DNA of 64,000 nucleotides, from assembly GCA_946965045.2 (NCBI GenBank), contig OX337242.1, positions 2,294,001 to 2,358,000 on the forward strand, given 5' to 3'. This stretch comes from Epithemia pelagica (lineage: Eukaryota > Bacillariophyta > Bacillariophyceae > Surirellales > Surirellaceae). The position numbers and the translations under genes are program-made. Numbering within the stretch: the stretch's first letter is position 1; each line of letters starts with the position of its first letter. Of the stretch, positions 1 through 9,998 are shown in pieces. The notes under the pieces are model-generated. The model saw only the letters and a program-made list of their open reading frames with translations. It searched no databases and was not told where the DNA came from.

Positions 1-344
1 GCGACAATACCATTTCTGGACAAGGAGAAAACACAATCATCGACTCTGTGAGCAGGGGATGGGTCTGGCCGAGTTTCCAATGGCTCCAATCTCGACATGA
101 GCTTCTGAATTTGCGACAACCAAACAATACGCGTCTTGAAAAGGGCAAAGAATATGCAACAATGTGGAAAATATATCATGGTGATGTTGATTGTGTCGAA
201 CCTAGAGGAGCTAGGAGTGCCTACCCCCATAGATAATGTCATTCATTCGCCTTCCAGTCGCTTCTAAGTTACGTGCTCTTCGTAAAACCGAACAAAAAGA
301 ACATACAGAACGGAGACAGCAACTTGTACACAAAAATTTATAGT
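1..344. other. No gene recognised at left edge
   Basis: I see no convincing coding region, RNA gene or repeat here. Short open frames exist, but none has a recognisable domain or a clear start. It may be the end of a gene lying to the left of the window. Confidence 0.4.
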
Positions 345-373
345 ACCGTAAATAGCGGAACTTAAGAACCACC
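345..373 (+). repeat. Left terminal inverted repeat of foldback element
   Basis: The 29-base segment is the reverse complement of 1402-1430 except for one position. It defines the left end of the non-autonomous element. Confidence 0.8.
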
Positions 374-677
374 AAATGTCCTCTTTTCGGGCAAAATGGT
401 TCTTATCTTCCGCAAAATAACAAAAGGGTGACCCCTGAAAATTTTCTTATATCTCCCCTTTATTGTTCTTAAAATTCGGGGGGTGACTGTTCACATCTCT
501 TTGGAATAGGGGGTAGGGGATGCATGTGCACTTAAAACACTAGGTAGTGGGAAGTGGGGGTGAAGGGACATGTCCGACAAAGTGACCAAAGTGGTTCTTA
601 TAGGCTATCTCCACCCGGGGCCGCTAAAGGTCCAAAAACCGCTATCGAACTCCACCATCTCCTCTAACCGCTAAACA

Positions 678-747
678 GCTCCGCTATCCGCTATTTCTGC
701 CGCTATTTGGGGCCCCGAATAGCGGGGAAAATAGCGGATAGCGGAGC
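678..747. repeat. 70-bp near-perfect palindrome
   Basis: The sequence folds on itself around a ggggcccc core at about 709-716. Both arms carry repeated ccgctat / atagcgg blocks, with only a few mismatches across 35-base arms. It could extrude a cruciform or form a strong RNA hairpin. It lies inside the 345-1430 element. Confidence 0.8.
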
Positions 748-1401
748 AAAATATAACCGTCGGCATTAATAAATTAACGTCTGCTGCCAACAGTGAAACT
801 TTGAATCTCTCGTGTCGAAAACATGGCAATGGCACGTATTGATTTGTGACGATCGCTTACCATCTCTTTTTCCATTGTTGTGTTCCCTACTTCCTACAAT
901 GGGACAATAACCATGCACAGCAAGATGATTCGAGGATCACGGATAGGAAGGAATGCAACAATCAAACAAATGCATCATTCAAACTATTGATGTGTTCGAT
1001 TATCAGACAAGCAATCGGAAATCGGACAGGGACTACAATAGGACGATTGGACTGCAACCTACAACCTACATCTACATTGGCCATGAACAACAACATGATT
1101 CACCATGACAGTCAACAATGAAGAGGGAAAACAACGAGTCCTCCATCTTTGGTTTATGCTTTGTTGTGCTCTCGTTGATTGTCTTGTTTGAATTCCGCAA
1201 GCCGCACCCCTTTTTAACCGAAACAAGAGAGGGCATATGCGCAATGCGTACGCGCAGCGCGAGATAGCGGCGTTCTTTTAACGGAGATCGTGGAGTTTAT
1301 TTCCCTTTGGCTCCGCTAATCCGCTATCCGGATAGCGAGGCCAATCAGAAAGCCCCAATACGTCAGCATAACGGCGCTCGGGTGGAGATAGCCTTATAAG
1401 C

Positions 1402-1430
1402 GGTGGTTCTTAAGCTCCGCTATTTACGGT
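1402..1430 (-). repeat. Right terminal inverted repeat of foldback element
   Basis: This is the partner of 345-373, differing by one base, and ends the non-autonomous element on the right. Confidence 0.8.
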
Positions 1431-1431
1431 A

Positions 1432-1814
1432 GTTCCAAAGAACGGACCATTAGTACACTACATAATGTCATATTAATTGTACAGGTCTAATACATTCAGA
1501 TTCATAATGGTACACATCAATCTATTGATCATTGTTACTATTGACCAGTAAGTAGTTCCACGAGTTAGATTGTACCCTACAATTTGGATTATACTCATTC
1601 GTGACACATCCCAAATTTTAGATGCTGCATACTGCATACGGGAATCGGTGCGTCGACGTCGACCAAATCCGGATGGGGGAAGATTGTGGCGGAGGTTCCG
1701 AATTCATCTATTCTTTTCGAGCCCACATCTTGCTTTCATTGTCCCAAACAAAGACAGGCCAAACCAAACCATCCGCCATTACGACCCCCATCCACGAAAA
1801 CAACAAACAGCACA
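1432..1814. other. Intergenic, nothing recognised
   Basis: I see no gene here. The open frame of the next gene extends upstream into this stretch, but the first ATG with a good context is at 1815. It probably holds that gene's promoter and leader. Confidence 0.4.
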
Positions 1815-2519
1815 ATGATTGGTTCCTCTTCTTCTTACAACCAACTAACCACTTCCTCCTCCTTTGACCCAATTTGCTGCGACAGCACCAAGAACAACAG
1901 CACCAAACTCAATCCGGTGGGCGAAAGTCCTTCCTGTTGCATCCAAAGAGTCGTCCTGGGGGAGCAGCAGCAGCCATTTGTCATGTGGCAGCCTCATCAT
2001 CATCCTCCCGAAGCTGGCTGTTCCAGTCCACCACCCTTGGTTCGAACTGCTACATCGCACTCGGACATGGATGAGGTCTTTCCAGTCCTACAACAACAAG
2101 CGTCCAGTGAAGAAACGGGCTACACAACTCCGATACCAACCGCACCACCTCTCTCGACATGGTCTCCCCCGAACTACTACAACCACAACAACAAGTTACA
2201 TTATTATGATTCTACACCAAATGAACAAGCTACCCTCGTCCGACCGATTGGTATATTTCGAAGACGAGCAGACAACAGTCCAACGGAAACAAGAAGAGTA
2301 GAGATGCATGAGCACGAGCATCCGGGACGACCGGTGGTTTTGGATCTGCATCCAGACCTTGTCTTTCGTCCCATTGCCAGTGACCTAGACACTGCCCCAC
2401 CATTGCCCGATCTCAATACCATTACCGACCAAGATGCCAGCTTGGAAGAGTGGTTGTTGCCCCGGTGCCTCGTGTCGGGGGACATTGCATTCCGGCCCAG
2501 TTTGGAACTGAACAAGTAG
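1815..2519 (+). CDS. Disordered hypothetical protein, 234 aa
   Basis: I do not recognise this protein. It is 234 residues, rich in Ser, Thr, Pro, Asn and His, with no membrane helix or obvious signal peptide, so it is probably largely disordered. Short stretches look more ordered: a basic segment IGIFRRRADNSP near residue 150, and a C-terminal part with Leu-Asp-Leu and DLNTITDQDASLEEWLLP that could be a short linear interaction motif. The ATG at 1815 follows cagcaca, a reasonable initiation context; an in-frame ATG at 1686 would add 43 residues that look less like coding sequence. It converges on the membrane protein gene ending at 2774. Without transcript support it remains a probable rather than certain gene. 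Confidence 0.5.
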   Translation: MIGSSSSYNQLTTSSSFDPICCDSTKNNSTKLNPVGESPSCCIQRVVLGEQQQPFVMWQPHHHPPEAGCSSPPPLVRTATSHSDMDEVFPVLQQQASSEETGYTTPIPTAPPLSTWSPPNYYNHNNKLHYYDSTPNEQATLVRPIGIFRRRADNSPTETRRVEMHEHEHPGRPVVLDLHPDLVFRPIASDLDTAPPLPDLNTITDQDASLEEWLLPRCLVSGDIAFRPSLELNK

Positions 2520-2773
2520 GCGGTAGTCAAGGACAAGCAAGCAAGCAAGTCGAATCAAAGACTACTCACTGGACACGAGATGACAGTCATCCATCCATCT
2601 TTTCCCACCCCAGTCATTCATTTGTATTGGAAGATGATCCCTGTCAGGACACTATTGTACATTCATTGCCCCTCCCAGCATGCATAGCTTGCCACACCCC
2701 ATGAAGCTATCGCTAGGTTCTCCCCTGTAACGTTAGAATAAGGTTTCCTCCAAGAAGCAAACCACCTCGTTTC

Positions 2774-4355
2774 TCACTGTTTCGTAGTGTTGTCATCATT
2801 CTCGTGATGATACCTTTCCACCACTTGCTTGGTTGGTCTCCCCAGTACAGGAAAAAAGTTATAGGCCGATTGCCACAACTGGCTCGAATCGGACAGTTCC
2901 CGGCTGTTGTTGGAAGGATGGTTGTTTGTCACCCTACTATTAGCATGTCCATTTGCCGTCGTTTTCAGGAATGGAACGTGAATCAAAGACTGCCACAAAC
3001 GACTTGTGGCTGTCGTACCAGCTGCTGCAGCAGGACCTTGTAACAACATTCTTGGGGGTGATGACGAAGATGCCACAGTGGTAGTGTCCTCGTGGAACTG
3101 GTACATGGAATAATGAACCGAGTGCCACAAGTTCTCCGTACTAGTGGTTCGGTTCGGAATGGGAGTTCCCTCTTGTGTATGTGGTGGATCGTTCCAATAG
3201 AAGACGAGAGAGGAATCGGAGAATCCACCACCAATGGTGGTGGTCGTGGAAGTTTGTAGTGGTGTCGGAATAATTTGAGCTCGCGCGGAATGCCATAATC
3301 TACCGTCCGGGTTCCACAACAACGCCGAGTTGTTGTTCTCGTTCTGGTCCTCTTCCTCCAAGTGCCGGGTGGTGCTTTCCGTAGTATCCTCGGTCGAATG
3401 AGTACCGTCGTGTTCCGTTTCGTGCGACTCACAACCAGTCGTCTCCGATTCCCAAACAATTTCAAATTCTTCATCGTCTGGGTGGTGGTGGTGACGAAAC
3501 CCATAGTGGTTCGTTCTCCTCATCAAGGACACTGCTGTCGTCGAATGACTCCAATGACTGAGATTGCTCGTGGCACTACTGGCCGTACTGCTATTTGTCG
3601 TCGTTGTCGTGGTGGTACCCGTAGTACTGGCACGACTGGGGACAGTCGAAACCACCACACCTTCTCCTTGGTCTTGTTGTCGTGAACGCTTGGACCAATG
3701 CATCCATCCGAACCAGAGAGTTCCCCAACCACGCTTGACGACGACAAGTCTGTCGATTTGTTCTTGGTTTTTGGGACATGTCGGGGTGGAGGTGGGCACC
3801 GAGAGTGACTGCCAGAGCATAATCATCCAGGGAACCAAAAAGACTAGCATGCCACACAGAATGATCAAGGTGCCCAGTGGCGGAGCAATTTGGTGGTCCT
3901 TTGTCGTGTTTATTGTTGTGGTGGTTGTGTGAATGGTTTCAAGTGGTATACCATCCACTTGCACCGTCAAGGTATCTACCGGAAATCCATCCGGTTTCTG
4001 GAGTTGCTTTAGCAAGCCTTGCAGCATGCCTGGGTGTCTCGTGAGTGCCTGGTGCACCAACTGGGTGGTATTTTCGAGGGGTACTCCGTTGTTTTCGTTG
4101 TCGTTGGAAGGACCGGTCCATGTGGCGTGCAACGTGGTCGTCACCGAGGTGGAGGAGGAGGAGTCACGTTGTGGTTGTGGTTGCTGTTGGGAGAGGCTGT
4201 TGGGGGAAACGCCCACCGACAAGGAAGAAATCAGTTCCAACTCCATCGTACCGGTAAAATTGGAGAAATTATCACTCGGGTACGCAACCCCCAGAATTTC
4301 GTGCACAAAAAATTCCGTCACGACTTGTGCGTAAACGTGTCGTATTCGATCCAGT

Positions 4356-4386
<31 letters not shown>

Positions 4387-4648
4387 GTTCGGTGGATGGT
4401 CCATTCGTATCATTCCTATGAACGACTTGAACGGTGAGGGCTGGAAAGGTTAGAGTTGTCGTAGGTGTCGTCGTTGTGGCTTGTTGGAGATTGGTGGCGG
4501 CAAGAGGAACTGTGGTGGGTTGTGGATCAAAGACATCGGCAGGAATGGGTTCCACCAAATGCACCAGTACGGCAAGTACGACAAGAACGAGCCAGATTCC
4601 TTGGTTTCCACCTCCTGTAGCCCTCCTTTGGGTGGTGATGACCCCCAT
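2774..4648 (-). CDS. Secreted/single-pass membrane protein with LW[HQ]S tail repeats, 624 aa
   Basis: The function is not recognised. The ATG at 4648 opens a protein with an N-terminal hydrophobic signal (IWLVLVVLAVLVHLV, about residues 18-32). An extracellular part of roughly 220 residues follows, rich in Thr, Gln and Asp, with a run of nine Asp and several Asn-x-Ser/Thr sites. One membrane helix lies at about 259-279 (GTLIILCGMLVFLVPWMIML). The presumed cytoplasmic tail of about 345 residues repeats a short motif: LWQS just after the helix, then LWHS (twice) and LWQS (twice) towards the C terminus, plus related LWNP. The same architecture and motif occur in the gene at 9999-11144, so the two are probably paralogues. 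The tail repeats could be docking motifs; that is inference. No introns are needed. Confidence 0.65.
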
Positions 4649-5625
4649 TTTGTTCTTGTTGTTGCCCAAAGCGGCAGCAGAGAACCCACGACGAAGAAGT
4701 CACCGTCAAGCACTAGGAGTACGTGTTGTTGTGGCAATGTCTTCTTGAGGGAATCGATGAGATCATGGTGTGAATACGTGATGCCCGCTTCTCTTTTCTG
4801 GCCTGCAGCTTCGCTCTAAGTCTTGGGTATTTTTGGCCGCACTGCTTCGGCACTCTGGACAAGATTTGGAGGGGAGCGCCAGCGTTCACTTCCAGTGCTC
4901 TAGAGTATCCGAGATTTTTGGTGAGAAACTCTTTCACTCTAGCACGGTATATCGTGCTCGTAGGCATGTGCTCCGTTCCCACATGCATTTCAGAATTCTC
5001 GTTCGACGAAAACAGTGTGTGTTGTGTTCGTTCGGGACAACGAAAAATTGGGATGACCAGCCGGCGTCGGGACATCCGATCAACCAATATAGCCTTCATA
5101 TTGCCCCGCCTCTCAACCGTCTTGATGAAAAATCTTGAATGACATGGAGGTAGGGAGGCTTGCGTCTTGGGGGATTTCGATCAATCAACGATGATGACGG
5201 ATGACGATGACGGGGCGGATGACGAACAAATTCAGAAGTCTCTCTTTGAAAAATGTAAAATGAAGTATAAGGCTCAATGGTGGTCAGGGAATCATGGCAT
5301 CATGAGCATTATGAATGGCCAATCGAACTTACTGACGAAGATACAGTGAATTTCTTCATCTATAGACTACCTACCTAGAAATGTCGAAGCAATATGTAAC
5401 GCGATCTTATTAGCGAATAACCCTTCTTTTAAAAAGATGAGATTTGTGAAGATAATAGGATACCGTCAACCCGGCTCGTTCGGGTTCTGAGCTCATCATT
5501 CACCTTCCTCTTCACTCTATGTGTGGAAAAGAGATTTCGTGTCCGTGTCCGCTCCCAGACGACTCGAATAAGAGCTCGGGTTCCATGTTTCCAAAAAGAG
5601 CAACTGCGATACAAAGCACCATGCC
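4649..5625. other. Intergenic between two minus-strand genes
   Basis: No convincing gene. A 128-residue minus-strand open frame at 4713-5099 and a short plus-strand frame at 5167-5349 lack recognisable features and are probably chance or leader sequence. The stretch should hold the promoter of the gene starting at 4648 and the 3' end of the AAA gene. Confidence 0.4.
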
Positions 5626-7641
5626 TCACTCTCCACCACTTGAATCTCCCTCTTCCTCCTCAGAATCCGTTCCTACATCGCTGTCTTCTGATTTGACCGA
5701 TTCTTTTTCTTCCGTTTCTTCCTCGTCTTCAATGCTGTGATCACTGTCGCCCATGCCGGAACGAATGTCCTCAATGGCAGCCTCGAAATCCGCCACGGTC
5801 ACCATGCATTCGCGTAGCAGCCGTGAGGAGCTACCCAAAGTGTCGCCATTGGCAGCCTCCATAGTCATGGAATCTTCCACAGCTCGTTCCAGCGCTCGAC
5901 TCGCGGCCGCTCTGGAAAGACCTGCTAACGAAGCCCCCGAGAAGCCATCACACTTTTCCGCAAGGGTCTGTAACATCTCATCATATGATACGTCCGTCGT
6001 TGTAGAGTCTTTATCACTTTCACTAATCTTCCCGGCTGACAAACTTAAGCGATTTGCTTGGTGCATATTGTGGGTGTGCACCTTGAGAATACTCACTCGT
6101 TGTTCCGTCGTTCGCGGCGGAGGTACCTCGACTTGAACTTCAAATCGTCCGGGTCGAAGAAGAGCGGGATCGATCAAGCTGCGCTTATTGGTGAGGCCAA
6201 TCACCAAGGTCGGGACACAGAGGGGATCTACGCCATCCATTTTGGCCAAAAGCTGATTGACGACGCTATCTCTTGCTACGCCGGCGTCGCTCTGGTCTCC
6301 ACCCGTGCCTCCACGACCCCCTCGTCGACGAGCAATGGCATCAAACTCATCCATCACGACAACATGCAAGGCCGCGTTCGCAATGGAAGCACCGCCATCT
6401 TGTTCCCCGATTCGAAAAGCATCGTATATATCGGGTGGATTGTCAAAAATTTCACGCAAATTCTTTTCACTGCTTCCCACAAACTTGTCCATCACTTCCG
6501 GTCCAGAAACCACCGTCACGGGACGTAGCGGAGACAATATCTGACCCAACTTGCGCGCCAAGAGTGTTTTTCCGTTGCCAGGCTTTCCGTAAAGCAGCAA
6601 GCCACGGACTGGGCAGATGCCAAGTTCATCCAGCAATCGCGGTGGAGCTGCTAGTGGAGTCCATACGCGACGTTTCACTTCGGCGAGGACGTCATCGAGC
6701 CCGCCAATACCAAGGGATTCTCCTTTAAACGAAGAAGCAGCTCCGGCTCGAGCAACGAGCTCGGCAACCTTATCAGCAGCTTCTTCACTCGTGGCATTGT
6801 CCTCGGGTTGCTGGACTGCACTGGCATCTATGGATGAGGACAGAGCCTTCTCAAGCTCTTTTTTATCATTGCTTGATGAAGTGATCTTCTCAAGCGACTG
6901 ATTCATAACCTGACCCATGAGAAAATCTGGTTTTCCGTTTGCCATGGCTCTCCGACTCAGCGCAGATCGACCTCCTTCCTGCGTGACACTAGAGTCTTTT
7001 GAAGGAGTGACAGGTGTGGCCACTTCTTTTCTCGATTCCTCCCACTTGAGCCTTTCTTCGGCTTGAAGTTTTCGTTCCGAAGCGTCTCCATTCATCGCCG
7101 TGCTGCCCTTGGACCCCTCAACTTGACCTGCCCTGGTTGAGGGCGAAGAGGAGGGCAAGACAATCCCCGCTCGCTGGAACATTCTGCGTGCCCTGAGGAC
7201 AAGTTTTTCATTCTCGGCAAGAGATTCAATTGTCACAAGAATGTTTTGGGCCTGTGTCACGGCAGTCTTTGACCCAGTAAGACTGTACTTGTCGAGAGCG
7301 CTTGTTAAATTATCAATCAAGCCAAGAATGTATTTGTTATTTTTGTCCATATCAATAGAGTCGACTTCGTCTTCAACAGAAGATCCTTCCTGTTCGACAT
7401 CAGGCGTGGGTATGCAGAATAAAGCTGAACTCGATCTGTCTGGAGACGGTCGTCCTCCACATGGACCGCCGTGCTGCGTGTCTGGGACGGTGTTTCGAAA
7501 ATGGCCAACAAACACCGAGTCTTTTTCTTTGGCATGGTCGCTTTGTTTCGCGCGACTTGTTGTGAAAGATGGATTTTGTACCAGAAGAGCTGATCCAACA
7601 AAGAAGAATTGGATGAATGTAAAATACAACGGTGCGATCAT
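5626..7641 (-). CDS. NSF-like AAA ATPase with secretory/plastid-type presequence, 671 aa
   Basis: A single AAA ATPase module occupies about residues 311-560. It opens with an NSF-style GIGGLDDVL segment. The Walker A is GKPGNGKT (352-359), the Walker B VVVMDEF (about 427-433), and the arginine-finger region LLRPGRFE (about 494-501). The order GIGGLD...VRGLLLYG...VVNQLLAKMDGVD resembles the D1 ring of N-ethylmaleimide-sensitive factor, which disassembles SNARE complexes, but the NSF N-domain and second AAA ring are absent. The first ATG, at 7641, gives MIAPLYFTFIQFFFVGSA then Leu, a typical signal peptide. A following Ser/Thr/basic stretch would suit the bipartite plastid targeting of diatoms, although the cleavage site has Leu rather than the classic Phe. 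Residues 65-300 are low-complexity or helical, and the C terminus is a Glu/Asp/Ser-rich tail. The role is inferred as protein remodelling in the plastid or endomembrane lumen. Confidence 0.85.
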   Translation of the reverse strand: MIAPLYFTFIQFFFVGSALLVQNPSFTTSRAKQSDHAKEKDSVFVGHFRNTVPDTQHGGPCGGRPSPDRSSSALFCIPTPDVEQEGSSVEDEVDSIDMDKNNKYILGLIDNLTSALDKYSLTGSKTAVTQAQNILVTIESLAENEKLVLRARRMFQRAGIVLPSSSPSTRAGQVEGSKGSTAMNGDASERKLQAEERLKWEESRKEVATPVTPSKDSSVTQEGGRSALSRRAMANGKPDFLMGQVMNQSLEKITSSSNDKKELEKALSSSIDASAVQQPEDNATSEEAADKVAELVARAGAASSFKGESLGIGGLDDVLAEVKRRVWTPLAAPPRLLDELGICPVRGLLLYGKPGNGKTLLARKLGQILSPLRPVTVVSGPEVMDKFVGSSEKNLREIFDNPPDIYDAFRIGEQDGGASIANAALHVVVMDEFDAIARRRGGRGGTGGDQSDAGVARDSVVNQLLAKMDGVDPLCVPTLVIGLTNKRSLIDPALLRPGRFEVQVEVPPPRTTEQRVSILKVHTHNMHQANRLSLSAGKISESDKDSTTTDVSYDEMLQTLAEKCDGFSGASLAGLSRAAASRALERAVEDSMTMEAANGDTLGSSSRLLRECMVTVADFEAAIEDIRSGMGDSDHSIEDEEETEEKESVKSEDSDVGTDSEEEEGDSSGGE

Positions 7642-8038
7642 TGTCAACCAGGTGATGGAGTGCCATGGGCAACTTTTTCTATCGAATGACACTCTCTCTA
7701 TTCTCTATGGTATCCTTTGTATTCGCTTTACTCCGATTTTGTTTTGTGGAGCTGCATTACCCCGTTCGGCGTTCGGGTTTTGTGTCCGCGAAGCATCTTA
7801 TCAACGACGCATTTCCTAAGCTTTGATTATTTAAGCCTTTCATGTGCTGGACATTCTTCTTTTTATAGTAATTGTCACACAGGCAATACTAAAATCATCT
7901 GCGCCCGAATTACTACGAAAGCAACGACCCCACAAACGAAAAAAGGTTCGTGTACTCGGTGCTCGTGCACGCTTGATGGCTGGTGCAACGACGAGAAAGT
8001 TTGGAATTTGGATGGAAGCAACAAGAGGACCATGAACC
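7642..8038. other. Intergenic, promoter region
   Basis: No gene recognised. It separates the AAA ATPase start (minus strand) from a possible plus-strand gene, so it may be a divergent promoter. Confidence 0.35.
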
Positions 8039-8338
8039 ATGGAGACGGCGAGATCGGATAGAGTCCTGAATTGTGGTGAATGCCAGTGTCTGGATGAGGA
8101 CAACGCAGCACTATGCTGCCCAGAATTCATCCACTCGACCAAGCGAGAAGAAGACGAGACGACAAGAGGACAAGGACGAGCCATCCACAACTCGCCCCAA
8201 AATGTGACATGGAACTTGTCGTCGAAATGCCACAAACAACTCGTCAAACCCAAACGCCGCATGAAACTTGTCCAACTCCTACAAGAAACTCCATCCAACA
8301 AGATGCGGGAGAACAAAAGCAGCAAGCAACTCCAGTGA
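8039..8338 (+). CDS. Doubtful small ORF, possibly the first exon of an unresolved gene
   Basis: An ATG in a strong context (accatgg) opens 99 codons with no recognised domain; the N-terminal part has several Cys. Codon composition on the plus strand looks gene-like through to about 8639, where another frame carries a coherent segment (GTGDSLTVAIFSKRDDP near 8438-8485) ending at 8639. The real gene may therefore be spliced or frameshifted across 8039-8639. I could not find a convincing donor/acceptor pair joining the frames. Confidence 0.25.
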   Translation: METARSDRVLNCGECQCLDEDNAALCCPEFIHSTKREEDETTRGQGRAIHNSPQNVTWNLSSKCHKQLVKPKRRMKLVQLLQETPSNKMRENKSSKQLQ

Positions 8339-8639
8339 CCTCAACACTCAAGTCTCCCGCATCTCGTTGGATGAGACGACCAATACAACGAACGCAACGA
8401 AGCGACGGACAGCCCGACGAAAACAATCATTTGGTACGGGAGACTCCCTTACTGTAGCCATCTTTTCCAAACGCGACGATCCAACAATACATGTAGTTAT
8501 CCGACATCACTCTGATGATAAACCTCAAACCTATCCTCTCGACGGACGGGGACGACCGACAACGAGACTCGTGCTCCTCCCTGCCTCCTCATACTTGATC
8601 GGATTCGGAACAGTTTACTGCAGAAATCGGTGGAAGTAA

Positions 8640-9153
8640 GCATACTAGGTAAGCCAACGAACACATGCAACCAACACTACGATGCAGGCAACGAACCAAC
8701 TGTGCAAAGCTACTACCTATCGCGATGCCTCTTTTTGCTTCACTTGACAAAATTCAATCGACAAAATTCCCATGGTCACGAAGTCCCCACCGCTAAGGCG
8801 TGCTGTCATTTCAAGTTTTACGGTAATTGTTAATTGTGTCCCTTTCGAAACACAATGTAAGCTGCGTCGTGGTCCAAACGTCGGGATTGGACATTGGTCA
8901 TTGCCATTTCGAACATCATCGCGAGAGGACAGGCTGTCATCATGACAACCATCAGCAGCAACAGCAGCAGCAGCAGCCAAACGGTGTGTTCCACAGCTTC
9001 CACAATTCGGACCTCCAACATCCAAAACCCAAAGCCATTCTCGATCATCACGGTAGGTAATGGAGTCGGAATATCCCTGGACCAACGGATCCCCAGCGCA
9101 TTCTGACATGTATTTCTTTCTGTGTGTGTTGGAAGCTTTCAAAACGAGCCACA
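8640..9153. other. Intergenic with a CAG/CAA microsatellite
   Basis: No supported gene. An imperfect cagcag/caacag run lies at about 8951-8978. Read on the minus strand it encodes a Leu run that mimics a membrane helix, but the frame has no other gene-like property. Confidence 0.35.
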
Positions 9154-9465
9154 ATGTCTCGTTTTCAAACATCTGAACGAGAAATTGCGGAGACCTTTCT
9201 CCGTAACTTGGACGTCGAGCTCGACGATACCCAGCAGCGGTTTTTGGAAATCGCAATTTTTAGTATCCAACGAAACATACAGCTTAGCAATGATGAACAT
9301 GTGGAGCACCCTGTTGTCCGTTGGAATTTTAATGAAACGGGATTGACGGAGGAACATCTTCGTGATCTTATTGATCATGTTCGTCGAAATTCGATCGGCG
9401 ACAATGGCGAGATCCCAACTGATAGCAACAGCCAGAGCTCGAGTGCTGGAGTGTCTTCCTGCTGA
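9154..9465 (+). CDS. Small acidic hypothetical protein, 103 aa
   Basis: Not recognised. The ATG at 9154 follows cacaatg, a good context, and an in-frame ATG lies only just upstream of the hydrophilic body. Residues 1-85 look like a compact, helical, acidic domain (SEREIAETFLRNLDVELDD near the start; LTEEHLRDLIDHVRRNS later), followed by a Ser-rich tail ending in two near-terminal cysteines. There is no signal peptide or membrane segment. It stands alone between longer genes, and is probably a real small protein. Confidence 0.5.
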   Translation: MSRFQTSEREIAETFLRNLDVELDDTQQRFLEIAIFSIQRNIQLSNDEHVEHPVVRWNFNETGLTEEHLRDLIDHVRRNSIGDNGEIPTDSNSQSSSAGVSSC

Positions 9466-9998
9466 TCAACAAGAGGAGCTAGGCCGCAACAAGCACGGTG
9501 GAGACTTGAAGGCATGAAGCGGCTGATCAACCAGAAGAGTAAGGCAGAACAAAGTCTCCTAAACTTCCATATGGGAATAGTCTCATAACCTGACATTCGA
9601 CACCGAATCTCTTGAATTGTCGTACAGGGCAAGCCCTTGGACCGAACGATTCATTCTTGTAATCTCTCTGTGTTGTGTATGGTCTTTTTCACCTTTTCAC
9701 ACTTGTACGCGCGCGCTTTGGGTTCGGGTTCATTGTCTGCCAGTTGAAATTGTAGACTCCTTTACCAGAAAGGACCATGGATCATCGAGGTCGGTGTTGA
9801 AAACATTCTCGAGGATGCGACGCATATGCCACATCCTATGGTCTTTAGGATGATGGTCCTTCTCTTGCTTTGTGTCGTTGTCAAATGATGATAATGAAAG
9901 AACGCAAAAGAGTCACAGGGGCATCGTCATTGCTGGGATACTGGCATTCTTCCAGTTCCAAACGTCACCACCACATCTTCCTCCTCCACTCCTACTAA
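9466..9998. other. Intergenic, nothing recognised
   Basis: No gene or repeat that I can support. It lies between the 3' ends of a plus-strand small gene and a minus-strand membrane protein gene, so it mostly holds two 3' untranslated regions. Confidence 0.4.

Larger units (their letters stand above)
345..1430. mobile_element. Non-autonomous foldback/MITE-like element, about 1.09 kb
   Basis: The two ends are inverted repeats of each other: 345-373 and 1402-1430 match at 28 of 29 positions, both beginning or ending with the accgtaaatagcgg core or its complement. TA dinucleotides at 344-345 and 1430-1431 could be a target duplication, but the boundary is ambiguous by a few bases. A second, inner inverted pair lies at about 597-620 and 1375-1400 (core ggctatctccaccc), and a large palindrome sits at 678-747. 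There is no transposase-like reading frame, so the element would be mobilised in trans. The superfamily is not clear; a TA duplication would fit Tc1/mariner-type enzymes, while the nested inverted repeats fit a foldback element. Confidence 0.75.

Noticed and set aside
8717-9256. 179-codon minus-strand frame with a Leu-run helix in an overlapping frame
   Set aside because: The hydrophobic run is produced by a CAG/CAA microsatellite read antisense; the frame overlaps a better small gene on the plus strand.
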